DNA of 64,000 nucleotides from JACPIA01 sp964655995 (GCA_964655995.1 CAZZPK010000003.1:1-64000), one strand, 5' to 3'. Counted from the first letter of the stretch, positions 16,362-24,386 are shown. Numbers and translations: made by a program. Notes: a model not told the origin generated them from the letters alone.

Positions 16362-17444
16362 ATGAAGCGTCTTTTCCTCGATACCGCCGCCGGTCTCGGC
16401 AACCCCTCAAGCATCCATTGGGAGGGGGAGGCGGCGCGCGCCGCCCTAGGGCGGGCGCGCGCCCAAGCGGCAGCCTGTTTGGGCGTTAAGAGCAACGAGG
16501 TTATTTTCACAAGCGGTGGCACCGAGAGCAATAACACGGTGATTAACAGCTTTGCCGGCGGGCGGATCTTGATCAGCGCCATTGAGCATGCCTCGGTGCG
16601 CGAGCCAGCGCTTGCCGCCGGCGCCCAAGTGGTCCCGGTCACCCCAAAAGGCTTGCTCGATTTGGCGCAGTTTAAAAAATTATTGACCAAAGAGACCAAA
16701 TTGGTGTCGGTTATTTACGCGAGTAATGAGATCGGCACGATTCAGCCGCTTAAAGAGATTAGTAAAATTATCAAAGCGCATCGGCAAAAGTACCGTACGG
16801 CGACACCTTACTTCCACACCGATGCCTGCCAAGCGACCCGTTTTTTAAATTTAAAAGCAAACGATTTGGGGGTTGATTTGATGACTTTAAATGCCGCCAA
16901 GGTGTTTGGCCCCCAAGGGGTGGGGATGCTTTATGTGCGCCGCGGCGTTCCGCTTAAGCCGCTCCTCTTTGGCGGCGGACAGGAGTTTGGCCTCCGCTCC
17001 GGCACCGAGAACGTGCCGGCCATCGTGGCGGCCGCCGCGGCACTTGCCAAGTGGCAGGCGCGCCGTTTTGCCGAGGCTAAAAAATCGGCGCCGCTCCGCG
17101 ATGCGCTCATTAAATTATTAACGGCCATACCCGGGGTAACATTAAACGGCGATGTGGCCAAACGTTTGCCTCATCACGTTAATGTCTCGGTTGCCGGCGT
17201 CTCCGGCGAGCAATTGGTGGTGGAGCTCGACGAGCGTGGTATTGCCGCTTCGACCGGCAGTGCTTGCAGCGTCCGCGGCCACTCCGAGAGCCATGTTATA
17301 CTGGCTTTAGGTAAAACCAAAAGCGAGGCCCAAAGCGCTGTCCGTTTTACTCTCAATCCTAAAATCACCCTTTCCGATATTGGACATACGGCACGCGAGT
17401 TTCAGCGCATTGTTACCAAATTAAGACAACAACCTAAAATTTAA
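16362..17444 (+). CDS. Cysteine desulfurase (NifS/IscS type) with N-terminal deletion
   Basis: PLP enzyme that takes sulfur from cysteine for Fe-S clusters and tRNA thiolation. In 360 residues it keeps GGTES (52-56), the PLP-stacking His76, HTDACQ (152-157), Lys180 for the Schiff base and the mobile-loop Cys302 in GSACSVRGHSESHV. Two oddities are visible: the usual 18-20 residues between DNAATTP and GNPSS are missing (LDTAAGLGNPSSIH), and the His that precedes the PLP lysine is Ala (LNAAKVFG). ATG 16362 is chosen because a TATAAT ends six bases before it. No IscU gene is adjacent. Confidence 0.85.
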   Translation: MKRLFLDTAAGLGNPSSIHWEGEAARAALGRARAQAAACLGVKSNEVIFTSGGTESNNTVINSFAGGRILISAIEHASVREPALAAGAQVVPVTPKGLLDLAQFKKLLTKETKLVSVIYASNEIGTIQPLKEISKIIKAHRQKYRTATPYFHTDACQATRFLNLKANDLGVDLMTLNAAKVFGPQGVGMLYVRRGVPLKPLLFGGGQEFGLRSGTENVPAIVAAAAALAKWQARRFAEAKKSAPLRDALIKLLTAIPGVTLNGDVAKRLPHHVNVSVAGVSGEQLVVELDERGIAASTGSACSVRGHSESHVILALGKTKSEAQSAVRFTLNPKITLSDIGHTAREFQRIVTKLRQQPKI

Positions 17445-18067
17445 TGCATACTTTACCACCTCTGCCTTACGGCTATGACGCCTTGGAGCCGGTGATCGAC
17501 ACCGAGACGATGCGACTGCATCACACCAAGCATCATCAAACATATGTTGATAAATTAAATGCCGCATTGGAATCTCACCCCGACCTAGCAACTAAGTCAG
17601 CAGAAGATTTAATCAGCGATTTAGATCGAGTGCCGGAGAATATTAGGACAGCAGTAAGGAATCACGGCGGCGGCCACGCCAATCACTCTTTATTTTGGAC
17701 CTTGCTGGCGCCGGCGGGCAGTACGGTTTATGAGGGCAGTAGTGCCGCGGCTCTAATTAATAGTACTTTTGGCAGTTTGGACGAGTTTAAAAAGCAGTTT
17801 ACCGCCGAGGCGCTTGGCTTGTTTGGCTCCGGCTGGGTATGGTTGGTAAAGGGGGCTGATGGTAAAATCGCCATCAGTAAAACGGCCAATCAAGACTCGC
17901 CGCTTATGGCCGGGGCCACGCCTGTACTCGGTCTCGATGTCTGGGAGCATGCCTATTATTTAAAGTATCAAAACCGCCGCGCCGAGTATGTGGAAAATTG
18001 GTTCGGGCTCATTAATTGGTCGGCAGTCAGCGCTTTAGTAGACAAAGCCCGAATAAATAAAGTATAG
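17444..18067 (+). CDS. Superoxide dismutase, Mn/Fe family
   Basis: Converts superoxide to oxygen and peroxide. The 207 residues are full length and carry ligands His26 (LHHTKHH), a His in GGGHANHSLFW, Asp and His in LDVWEHAYY, and the LFGSGWVWL core. GGHANHSLFW is more like the Mn type, but metal choice cannot be settled by eye. Its ATG overlaps the desulfurase stop as TAATG, so the two are translationally coupled: Fe-S supply next to oxidative-stress defence. The window also holds msrAB. Confidence 0.93.
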   Translation: MHTLPPLPYGYDALEPVIDTETMRLHHTKHHQTYVDKLNAALESHPDLATKSAEDLISDLDRVPENIRTAVRNHGGGHANHSLFWTLLAPAGSTVYEGSSAAALINSTFGSLDEFKKQFTAEALGLFGSGWVWLVKGADGKIAISKTANQDSPLMAGATPVLGLDVWEHAYYLKYQNRRAEYVENWFGLINWSAVSALVDKARINKV

Positions 18068-18076
18068 TGGGATTAC

Positions 18077-18862
18077 ATGGAGGAGCTTAATAAAAATCAA
18101 GTGGTGATGCTGGCGCTTTTGGTCAGCTTTATTACCTCAATTGCCACCGGCATCGTGACGGTAACTTTGATGGATCAGACGCCCCAAGGAGTTACCCAGA
18201 CCATCAATCAAGTAATCGAGCGCACGGTGGAGAAGGTGGGCCCGGCCGCTCCGGGTGTGGTCAAGGAGGTGCCGATTATTGTTACCGGCGAGGATTTGCT
18301 GATCAAGGCGATCAATCGCGCCTCTGGCGGTGTAGTGAGCGTTGAGGCTCGCTCCAACTCGGGCCAGGGCGAAAATCGTCAGGGGACCGGCTTTTTGCTG
18401 CTGGACCGGAATAATCTAGTCATTACTACCAGCGCTGTGGCCCCTAATCGCAATTATCAATACAAAATCTCATCATCGGTCGGCTCGACTACCAGCGCCA
18501 CTTTAGTGGCCGCCGATGATAAAACCGGTTTGGTTGTGCTCCGCTTGGATAAGCCGCTTACGGTTAAGGGAGAGCTTGCCGAGTGGCCCAAGGTGTCAGA
18601 GACCGACACCACTATCGGCCAGACGGTGGTGGCGCTCGGTGCCGCCGCCGCCGACCCGATTGTCGCTATTGGCAATATTACCGGCGTGACGAGTGGCGTG
18701 GCCACTACCAGTTTAACCTCGCTCCTCTCCACTGCCGCCACTCTCCAGACTGTCGGTGGCCCGGTTTTAAATCTTAAAGGGGAAATTGTCGGCCTGGTCT
18801 CGGGAACGGGGACAGCCGTACCGGGCAAGTACTTTAAGGCCCTAATTGACTCGGTAAAATAA
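18077..18862 (+). CDS. HtrA/trypsin-like fold protein lacking the catalytic triad
   Basis: A 261-residue protein with a membrane anchor (about residues 8-30) and a two-barrel trypsin-like domain. The alignable blocks show each triad position changed: GTGFLLLDRNNLVITTSAV (His position is Ala), KTGLVVLRL (Asp of DLALLKV is Gly) and TVGGPVLNLKGEIVGL (Ser of NSGGP is Val). No PDZ domain follows. It should be a non-catalytic binding or scaffold protein outside the membrane. It lies nine bases after sod and 19 before clpB. Confidence 0.75.
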   Translation: MEELNKNQVVMLALLVSFITSIATGIVTVTLMDQTPQGVTQTINQVIERTVEKVGPAAPGVVKEVPIIVTGEDLLIKAINRASGGVVSVEARSNSGQGENRQGTGFLLLDRNNLVITTSAVAPNRNYQYKISSSVGSTTSATLVAADDKTGLVVLRLDKPLTVKGELAEWPKVSETDTTIGQTVVALGAAAADPIVAIGNITGVTSGVATTSLTSLLSTAATLQTVGGPVLNLKGEIVGLVSGTGTAVPGKYFKALIDSVK

Positions 18863-18881
18863 GAGTTGTAAAATAGTAAAT

Positions 18882-21557
18882 ATGCTACCGTTTCAAAACT
18901 TCACTACGAAGGCGCGTGAGGCCATCCGCAAAGCCCATGAGTTGGCGCTGGAGCGCGGCCAAAACCAGGTTAATCCGCTCCACTTACTGGCCGCCTTGCT
19001 CTTGCAGGAGGAGAGCATGGTTATTTCGATTTTAGATAAATTGGAGGTGGACACGGTAATGCTTACCGACCACCTACTTGAGCAAATCGACAGCGGTGAC
19101 AGCGGTCAGGTGGTGGCGCCGTCGTATCAAATCTATTTGACTCCCGACTTGGTTAAGGTGTTTGACAGCGGGGCCAAAGTAGCTGGCAACTTGGGTGACG
19201 ATTTTGTCTCCACCGAGCATTTGCTGGTAGCTCTGCTTGATATCCCAAGCGCCGCCCGCGAGGTTTTAGGTCGTTTCCGTGTTGATTCGGCCAATGTGCT
19301 GCGCGTTCTGGAGGAGCTCCGCTCCGGCCAGGGCGCGGCCGAGGATACGCCCAAGTTTAAAGCGCTTGAGAAATATACCCGCAATTTGACGACGCTGGCT
19401 CGCGGCGACAAGCTTGATCCGGTGATCGGCCGAGAGAATGAGATCCGCCGAGTGATGGAGATTTTATCGCGGCGGACTAAAAATAATCCGGTCTTGATCG
19501 GCGAGGCCGGCACCGGCAAGACGGCGATTGTGGAGGGGCTCGCGATCCGTATTGCCAAAGGCGATGTGCCGGAGTCCCTTAGAGACAAAGAGCTGGTCTC
19601 GCTCGACTTGGGAGTGCTTTTGGCCGGCACCAAGTATCGCGGCGAGTTTGAGGAGCGGCTAAAAAATATCATGAAGGAGATCGAGCGCTCCGAGGGCAAG
19701 GTGATTTTATTTATCGACGAGCTCCACACCATTGTCGGGGCGGGCGCCGCCGAGGGGGCGATCGACGCCTCCAATATGCTTAAGCCGGCGCTGGCGCGCG
19801 GCACTTTGCGGGCGATCGGCGCTACCACTATTAAGGAATATCAAAAATACATCGAGCGCGATCAGGCGTTGACGCGTCGCTTCCAGCCGGTGCTGGTGGA
19901 GGAGCCGACGACCGACGACGCCATTACTATTTTGCGCGGCTTAAAAGAGAAGTACGAGCTCCATCACGGCGTCCACATTACCGACGATGCCATTGTGGCG
20001 GCGGTTAATCTCTCGAGCCGCTACATTACCGACCGCTTTTTGCCGGACAAAGCTATCGATCTCATCGACGAGGCGGCCTCGGCGCTCCGCCTCCAGCTTG
20101 AGAACAAGCCCGGGCTCCTCGAGGAGTCGGAGCGCAAGATTATGCGCTTGGAGGTGGAGCGCGAGGCGCTTAAAAAAGAGCTGGAGCTAAATGATGACAA
20201 GGACAACAAAACCCGGATCAAAAAAATCGACAAAGAAATTGGCGATTTAAAAGAGAAGACCAGCGAGCTAGAACTAAAGTGGAAAAACGAAAAGCAAATT
20301 ATTACCGAGATCCGAGCGGTAAAAGCCGACTTGGAGCAGGCGCGGCTTGAGGCTACGGCCGCCGAGGCGCGGGCCGATCTCTCGCGGGCGGCCGAGATCC
20401 GCTATGGCCGCATCCCCGATTTGGAAAAGCAGCTGCGCGCCAAAGACGCTCGGCTTAAAAAATTGCAAAGTGCCCGCAAAATTTTAAAGGAGGAGGTAAC
20501 CGACGAGGAGGTGGCGCGGGTGGTGGCCCGCTGGACCGGTATCCCGGTTACCAAAATGCTCGAAGAGGAGTCGCAAAAGTTGCTGGCCTTGGAAAGCGAG
20601 CTTAAAAAGCGCGTCCGGGGCCAAGACGAGGCGATTAAAAAAATTAGCGATGCGGTGCGCCGCTCGCGCGCCGGCATCTCCGACCCTAATCGGCCGATCG
20701 GCTCGTTTATCTTTTTGGGCCCGACCGGTGTGGGCAAAACCGAGCTGGCCAAGACGCTCGCTCAATTTATTTTTAATGACGAAAAGTCGCTTATCCGCGT
20801 AGACATGTCGGAGTATATGGAGCGGCACTCGGTGTCCAAGCTGATCGGCTCGCCGCCGGGCTATGTGGGCTACGAGGAGGGCGGCTCGTTAACCGAGCTG
20901 GTGCGCCATCGACCGTACTCGGTGCTCCTCTTTGACGAGATCGAGAAAGCGCATCCCGAGATCTTTAATCTCTTGCTCCAAGTGCTCGACAACGGCCGGT
21001 TGACCGACTCCAAGGGGCGGGTGGTCAACTTTAAAAACACAATTATCATTCTCACTTCCAATATCGGCAGCGAGTTTATTACCAAATTCCAAAAAATGGG
21101 CTTTGGTGTGGGCAATGAGGGCGAGACCAATTTTGCGGAGATCAAGGAGCGGATCAACGAGTCGCTTAAGAGCTACTTCCGCCCGGAGTTTTTAAACCGC
21201 TTGGACGAGATTATTATCTTTAACCCGCTCTCGGCCGAGGTAATCCAGGAGATCGTCTCGCTCCAGCTCTCGCTGGTGGCCGAGCGCTTGTCCAAAAAGG
21301 GGATTATGCTCAAAATCGCGCCGGAGGTGCTCTCGTATTTAACGCGCGAGGGCTATACGCCGGAGTATGGCGCCCGGCCGCTTAAGCGCTTGATCCAAAC
21401 CAAATTGCTTAATCCGATCGCCGAGTTTATTATTGCGCGCAAAGTGGAGGGCGGCGGCGAGGTGATGGTGGCGATAAAAGACGGCGTGCCGCACTTGGAG
21501 CTCCAAAAAACAACCAAGCCCAAGCGTCGTGGCAAAACCACGCAGGCTGTGGCATAA
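18882..21557 (+). CDS. clpB: ClpB/ClpC-type AAA+ disaggregase
   Basis: ATP-driven unfoldase. The 891 residues comprise the double Clp-N repeat (1-150), AAA domain 1 with Walker A GEAGTGKT (207-214) and Walker B VILFIDE, a long coiled-coil middle domain (about 405-530) typical of ClpB, and AAA domain 2 with GPTGVGKT (613-620) and VLLFDEIEKAH. No IGF/VGF ClpP-docking loop is obvious, and the long middle domain favours ClpB over ClpC. TAAAAT at 18869-18874 ends seven bases before the ATG. The tail is basic (KTTKPKRRGKTTQ). Confidence 0.92.
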   Translation: MLPFQNFTTKAREAIRKAHELALERGQNQVNPLHLLAALLLQEESMVISILDKLEVDTVMLTDHLLEQIDSGDSGQVVAPSYQIYLTPDLVKVFDSGAKVAGNLGDDFVSTEHLLVALLDIPSAAREVLGRFRVDSANVLRVLEELRSGQGAAEDTPKFKALEKYTRNLTTLARGDKLDPVIGRENEIRRVMEILSRRTKNNPVLIGEAGTGKTAIVEGLAIRIAKGDVPESLRDKELVSLDLGVLLAGTKYRGEFEERLKNIMKEIERSEGKVILFIDELHTIVGAGAAEGAIDASNMLKPALARGTLRAIGATTIKEYQKYIERDQALTRRFQPVLVEEPTTDDAITILRGLKEKYELHHGVHITDDAIVAAVNLSSRYITDRFLPDKAIDLIDEAASALRLQLENKPGLLEESERKIMRLEVEREALKKELELNDDKDNKTRIKKIDKEIGDLKEKTSELELKWKNEKQIITEIRAVKADLEQARLEATAAEARADLSRAAEIRYGRIPDLEKQLRAKDARLKKLQSARKILKEEVTDEEVARVVARWTGIPVTKMLEEESQKLLALESELKKRVRGQDEAIKKISDAVRRSRAGISDPNRPIGSFIFLGPTGVGKTELAKTLAQFIFNDEKSLIRVDMSEYMERHSVSKLIGSPPGYVGYEEGGSLTELVRHRPYSVLLFDEIEKAHPEIFNLLLQVLDNGRLTDSKGRVVNFKNTIIILTSNIGSEFITKFQKMGFGVGNEGETNFAEIKERINESLKSYFRPEFLNRLDEIIIFNPLSAEVIQEIVSLQLSLVAERLSKKGIMLKIAPEVLSYLTREGYTPEYGARPLKRLIQTKLLNPIAEFIIARKVEGGGEVMVAIKDGVPHLELQKTTKPKRRGKTTQAVA

Positions 21558-21593
21558 TCGTAATGCCTCAAATAGGGGCAAATGCGTCGGTGG

Positions 21594-21648
21594 TAGAGTG
21601 GTCAATTACACCCCGCTAACAGCGGGGCGCCCTCGGGCTACGTTGGTT
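21594..21648 (+). pseudogene. 5' fragment of a duplicated tRNA-Tyr, cut in the T-loop
   Basis: Matches the intact tRNA-Tyr at 21896 through the acceptor strand, D-arm, variable arm and 5' T-stem, then stops exactly after GTTGGTT, where the ATG of the GIY-YIG gene begins. The 17-base anticodon arm is replaced by another perfect 5+7+5 hairpin (CCCCG-CTAACAG-CGGGG), and the variable arm lacks one T. It has no 3' T-stem or acceptor half and cannot fold into a tRNA. Confidence 0.8.
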
Positions 21649-21894
21649 ATGTACGCAGTGTATATTTTACAAAGTCTAAAAGATCAGCGTTACTATATCG
21701 GATCGACTGATGATCTAAGTAAAAGGTTGGTTAGGCATAACAAAGGTCACGTCATTGCTACTCGCCATCGCCGACCATTTGTTGTAGTCTATAGTGAGAA
21801 ATATGCTACTAGGTTAGAGGCTACCCGTCGAGAGTTGAAAATCAAGTCATATAAAGGCGGGAAAGCTTTTCAAAAACTTTTAACAAATTCATAA
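21649..21894 (+). CDS. Single-domain GIY-YIG endonuclease inserted in a tRNA-Tyr copy
   Basis: The 81-residue product is a bare GIY-YIG domain: YAVYILQSL (variant of GIY), RYYIGSTDDLSKRLVRHN with the conserved YIG and Arg, then the catalytic Glu in RLEATRRELKIKSYKGG. It resembles the UPF0213/YhbQ family of stand-alone nucleases. The ATG begins at the break in the tRNA fragment and the stop lies one base before the intact tRNA-Tyr, so the gene fills exactly the space between two tRNA copies. That placement suggests a mobile or homing history. Confidence 0.85.
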   Translation: MYAVYILQSLKDQRYYIGSTDDLSKRLVRHNKGHVIATRHRRPFVVVYSEKYATRLEATRRELKIKSYKGGKAFQKLLTNS

Positions 21895-21895
21895 T

Positions 21896-21979
21896 GCGTC
21901 GGTGGTAGAGTGGTCAATTACAACAGACTGTAAATCTGTCGCCCTTCGGGCTACGTTGGTTCGAATCCAACCCGGCGCA
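21896..21979 (+). tRNA. tRNA-Tyr (anticodon GTA), intact copy
   Basis: Acceptor GCGTCGG/CCGGCGC, anticodon stem ACAGA/TCTGT around CTGTAAA, class II variable arm GCCCTTCGGGC, T-arm GTTGG-TTCGAAT-CCAAC. The bases after the discriminator A are CCT, so CCA is not encoded. This is the only complete member of the three tRNA-Tyr sequences here. Confidence 0.95.
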
Positions 21980-22001
21980 CCTAGTCGAATATTAAAATAA
22001 C

Positions 22002-22072
22002 GCTACGTTGGTTCGAATCCCCGCCCGTACCGATCGTGGCTCGGCACGTTCGGGCGGGCAACCCGGCGCACC
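22002..22072 (+). pseudogene. 3' fragment of tRNA-Tyr interrupted by a 39-base hairpin
   Basis: GCTACGTTGGTTCGAATCC (22002-22020) and AACCCGGCGCACC (22060-22072) match the 3' end of tRNA-Tyr. Between them is an inserted palindrome whose arms CCGCCCG and CGGGCGG enclose an inner stem (CCGA/TCGG). The insertion breaks the T-stem. The fragment starts with the same 12 bases (GCTACGTTGGTT) at which the 5' fragment is cut. Confidence 0.8.
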
Positions 22073-22157
22073 TCTTATTTTACAACCATTAAAGATTCTG
22101 CTTTAATCAGGGCTGGTTTAAACTGGGTCTTTGGTTTATTTACAGGAGGGCAAGGAA

Positions 22158-22784
22158 ATGATCGTAGGGGTTATCAGGAAGGAGAAATTGTCAAAGGTTT
22201 TTGTTGAGTCGTTGCCAGGGATGCTCTGGCGGCTAGAGCTCCTTTTGGCCGACAAGGACAAGGAGATAGTTTTCAAGTTACCTTGTGTTCAAGAGGGGTG
22301 GGGTGTGGAGTATTATCGGATACCACCTTGTCTCCGTCATCACGCAAACGAAGTTGAGATTTGGGCAGTGGAGGCAGAGTTTACCACTCGTAATCGGAGT
22401 GGAGCGACGGTGATCTGCAACGCCTCCGGCCAGCCGTTAACGGCGGAGCGCTATCCGTTGTTTACAATCGCTGGCCTTGAGGTAAGTGCTTATTTCAAAA
22501 TTTCTCCCGGAGTGCCATACGCCAAAGTCTCGGTGACCAAGGTGCGGTATCCTGGTAAGGGGCGCCGCCGTCACGAGCTGTCCATTATCAAAAAACGGCT
22601 GGTGGTAAAGCGCGGCGAGATCCGCTGGGAGTGGGAGACCATTTTCCGCGGTGTGCGCGGCGGCACGCACGGTACGGAAATTGATCACTTTAACCGGGCG
22701 ATTGCCGCCGCCAATCGACGGATCACCCTCAAGCGCCGTACGCTCTGTTTTGGCCGCCGGGGCGGGAGGAGCAAAGTGGCGTAA
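22158..22784 (+). CDS. Orphan protein of the Shine-Dalgarno class, 208 aa
   Basis: I do not recognise this protein. No signal peptide or membrane helix is visible. It is basic at the C-terminus (RRITLKRRTLCFGRRGGRSK) and contains alternating strand-like segments (VEIWAVEAEFTTRNRSGATVIC, AKVSVTKVRYPGKGRRRHELS), suggesting a beta-rich nucleic-acid or polyanion-binding protein, which is inference. ATG 22158 follows AGGAGGG by six bases. It stands alone with its own terminator just before tRNA-Arg. Confidence 0.65.
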   Translation: MIVGVIRKEKLSKVFVESLPGMLWRLELLLADKDKEIVFKLPCVQEGWGVEYYRIPPCLRHHANEVEIWAVEAEFTTRNRSGATVICNASGQPLTAERYPLFTIAGLEVSAYFKISPGVPYAKVSVTKVRYPGKGRRRHELSIIKKRLVVKRGEIRWEWETIFRGVRGGTHGTEIDHFNRAIAAANRRITLKRRTLCFGRRGGRSKVA

Positions 22785-22800
22785 TTTGGTGTAATATGGG

Positions 22801-22839
22801 CGTGCTAGAGACTCTTGTCTCCGGCACGCTTCTTATTTT
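22801..22839 (+). terminator. Terminator of the 22158 gene
   Basis: CGTGC pairs with GCACG, with an inner AGAGAC/GTCTC-type stem, followed by CTTCTTATTTT. The next base starts tRNA-Arg. Confidence 0.7.
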
Positions 22840-22914
22840 GCTCTCGTAGTTCAACGGATAGAACGCAGGCCTCCGGAGCTTGAAATGCAGGTTCGATTCC
22901 TGCCGAGAGCACCA
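22840..22914 (+). tRNA. tRNA-Arg (anticodon CCG)
   Basis: Acceptor GCTCTCG/CGAGAGC, anticodon loop CTCCGGA, T-arm GCAGG-TTCGATT-CCTGC, CCA encoded. Confidence 0.95.
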
Positions 22915-22917
22915 TCT

Positions 22918-22942
22918 ATTGTCAAGGTGAGACCTTGACAAT
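22918..22942. repeat. Perfect palindrome of the AAGGTGAGACCTT family, copy A
   Basis: An 11-base inverted repeat around a GAG loop. It lies between tRNA-Arg and the promoter of the 23058 operon and has no T-run, so it reads more as an operator or mobile palindrome than a terminator. Related sequences occur at 42276, 45756 and 46565. Confidence 0.6.
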
Positions 22943-22955
22943 ATCGGTATTACGC

Positions 22956-22984
22956 TTGACAAACCTAGTATAATTTGCTATACT
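22956..22984 (+). promoter_or_regulatory. Consensus promoter of the 23058 operon
   Basis: TTGACA (22956-22961) and TATACT (22979-22984) with a 17-base spacer; an alternative TATAAT lies at 22969. The leader to the ATG is about 65 bases and contains AGGAGGG. Confidence 0.8.
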
Positions 22985-23057
22985 GGAAGAAGTGATATAA
23001 ATGGGCCATGGGGCCTATTTTTAATTGGGACATTGTCAAGACAAGAAAGGAGGGAAA

Positions 23058-23330
23058 ATGAGGACTGTAGTCGTGGCAATTATTGTGGCTACGGTCGTTG
23101 TTTTGGTTGGTTGGAGTCTTCGACCAGCCAAGAACGACGAGCCATTGTTTGAGACTCCGGTGGAAACGCCGGCGGTCGAAAAGCCGATCCTGCCCAAGAA
23201 GGCTACGCCTTCTCGGAAGGGACCCCAAACCGTCGCTTCCGCTCCATTGTCGGAGCGAGAGCAAAAATTGAAAGATCTTGGTTTTGGCACGACGACTCAT
23301 AATTGGGTTGTCAAAACGGAAGGGGAATAA
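23058..23330 (+). CDS. Small anchored protein, first gene of an orphan operon
   Basis: A 90-residue protein, not recognised. Residues 3-18 form one membrane helix (VVVAIIVATVVVLVGW); the rest is Pro/Lys-rich and probably extended (ETPAVEKPILPKKATPSRK), ending in a short helix (SEREQKLKDLGF). ATG 23058 follows AAAGGAGGG. The frame opens at 23025, but that start lacks a ribosome-binding site. Three bases separate it from the secreted protein at 23334, so both are likely produced together at the cell surface. Confidence 0.65.
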   Translation: MRTVVVAIIVATVVVLVGWSLRPAKNDEPLFETPVETPAVEKPILPKKATPSRKGPQTVASAPLSEREQKLKDLGFGTTTHNWVVKTEGE

Positions 23331-23333
23331 CTA

Positions 23334-24368
23334 ATGAAGGCGAAATTTTTTACCGCAGTACTTGCAATTCTCGTTTCGACCATGGCCTCGGCTGGCATCG
23401 CCGGCACGGCAGTCTGTTGTGGCGGAGTTGACAGCGAGCAGGCGGCGCGAGCCTTTATCTTGCGCGAGCAAGTCGCGCAGTATTGGGGGTACGCCGGTTT
23501 TACCCGCGTGTTAGGTGACGGCTCCAAAGAGCACGTCACGCAGGAATTCCGTCTCGGTCAAGATCTCCGAGTTACTTACTTGGCGATCTGGGTCGATGAC
23601 GGCCCCACTGTCGTCGTGATCGACGAAGGCGACAAACCACTAGATGGTTTGCCGGCTAACGAGGTGGGCACGGCCACACAGTTCTATTTGTGGCTCAATG
23701 CCTACGATAAAGCGGGGTACCCTGTCGCTTATGGCGGTACGGAGACAATCCCTCTGCTTTTGCCGGGTGACCCGATTATGGTCACGCTTAGGCCGGAGTG
23801 GCTGGAGGAGTTTCTCTCATTCCAATTGCCGGCGGGAGCGGATGTGCGCGACGTTGTACTGTGGATGGGTGACCGCCCAACATACTACGACGAGTATCGA
23901 GGCGGGTTTAGTGTTTGGTACGATCCGCTTGACGACCTCGATTATGAGATTGTCAACATGCGTACCGGCGAGCGTTATCAGTCCGGTCAAATCGATGTCC
24001 CGGCTCCGGCTGGCGACTCGCTGATCAGCGTCAAGTTGATTGGCGGAGTCGAGGAGATGTTCCTCGACGACAACACCTTCTACTCTCAACAAGAGAGTCT
24101 GGATGGCGCTGTCGAGAGAGATGGCGAGATGGTCCCAGCCAAGGTCTACATGGCCCGGCCACAGGGATTGAATTTCTACGTCTCGACTAGTAATGGTCTC
24201 GGCATCGAGATCCGAGCCGTAACTGAATCGGGTGAGGTGGTGCTAGTTGCCTCGAATCAAGAATCGGGCAACGCATGGCTTTATCTCCCTCCCGGGTTTG
24301 ACAGGGTGATCGTGACGATCACCGGCGATACGGCTCAGGACTTTTACGTCTGGGCCGAGCGCTTCTAA
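23334..24368 (+). CDS. Secreted orphan protein, 344 aa
   Basis: Not recognised. A signal peptide ends near residue 20 (MASAGIAG), followed by AVCCGG. The mature part is acidic, beta-rich and aromatic (FYLWLNAYDKAGYPVAYGGTE; FDRVIVTITGDTAQDFYVWAERF). The C-terminal 90 residues could be a beta-sandwich of the pre-peptidase type (LYLPPGFDRVIVTITG), but I would not assign it. It is closed by a strong terminator and shows GTC/GAC/ATC-rich codon use unlike the AT-rich patch at 45-46 kb. Confidence 0.65.
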   Translation: MKAKFFTAVLAILVSTMASAGIAGTAVCCGGVDSEQAARAFILREQVAQYWGYAGFTRVLGDGSKEHVTQEFRLGQDLRVTYLAIWVDDGPTVVVIDEGDKPLDGLPANEVGTATQFYLWLNAYDKAGYPVAYGGTETIPLLLPGDPIMVTLRPEWLEEFLSFQLPAGADVRDVVLWMGDRPTYYDEYRGGFSVWYDPLDDLDYEIVNMRTGERYQSGQIDVPAPAGDSLISVKLIGGVEEMFLDDNTFYSQQESLDGAVERDGEMVPAKVYMARPQGLNFYVSTSNGLGIEIRAVTESGEVVLVASNQESGNAWLYLPPGFDRVIVTITGDTAQDFYVWAERF

Positions 24369-24386
24369 CCCCTATTTTGTTCTCTG

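Noticed and set aside
15875..16699. Longer version of the DUF4446 protein
   Set aside because: Its N-terminal 122 residues are antisense to the desulfurase, and both the family start and a leaderless promoter point to 16333.
21594..21648. Functional tRNA-Val-like gene (loop CTAACAG, AAC anticodon)
   Set aside because: The sequence ends in the T-loop; it has no 3' T-stem or acceptor strand, so no tRNA can form.
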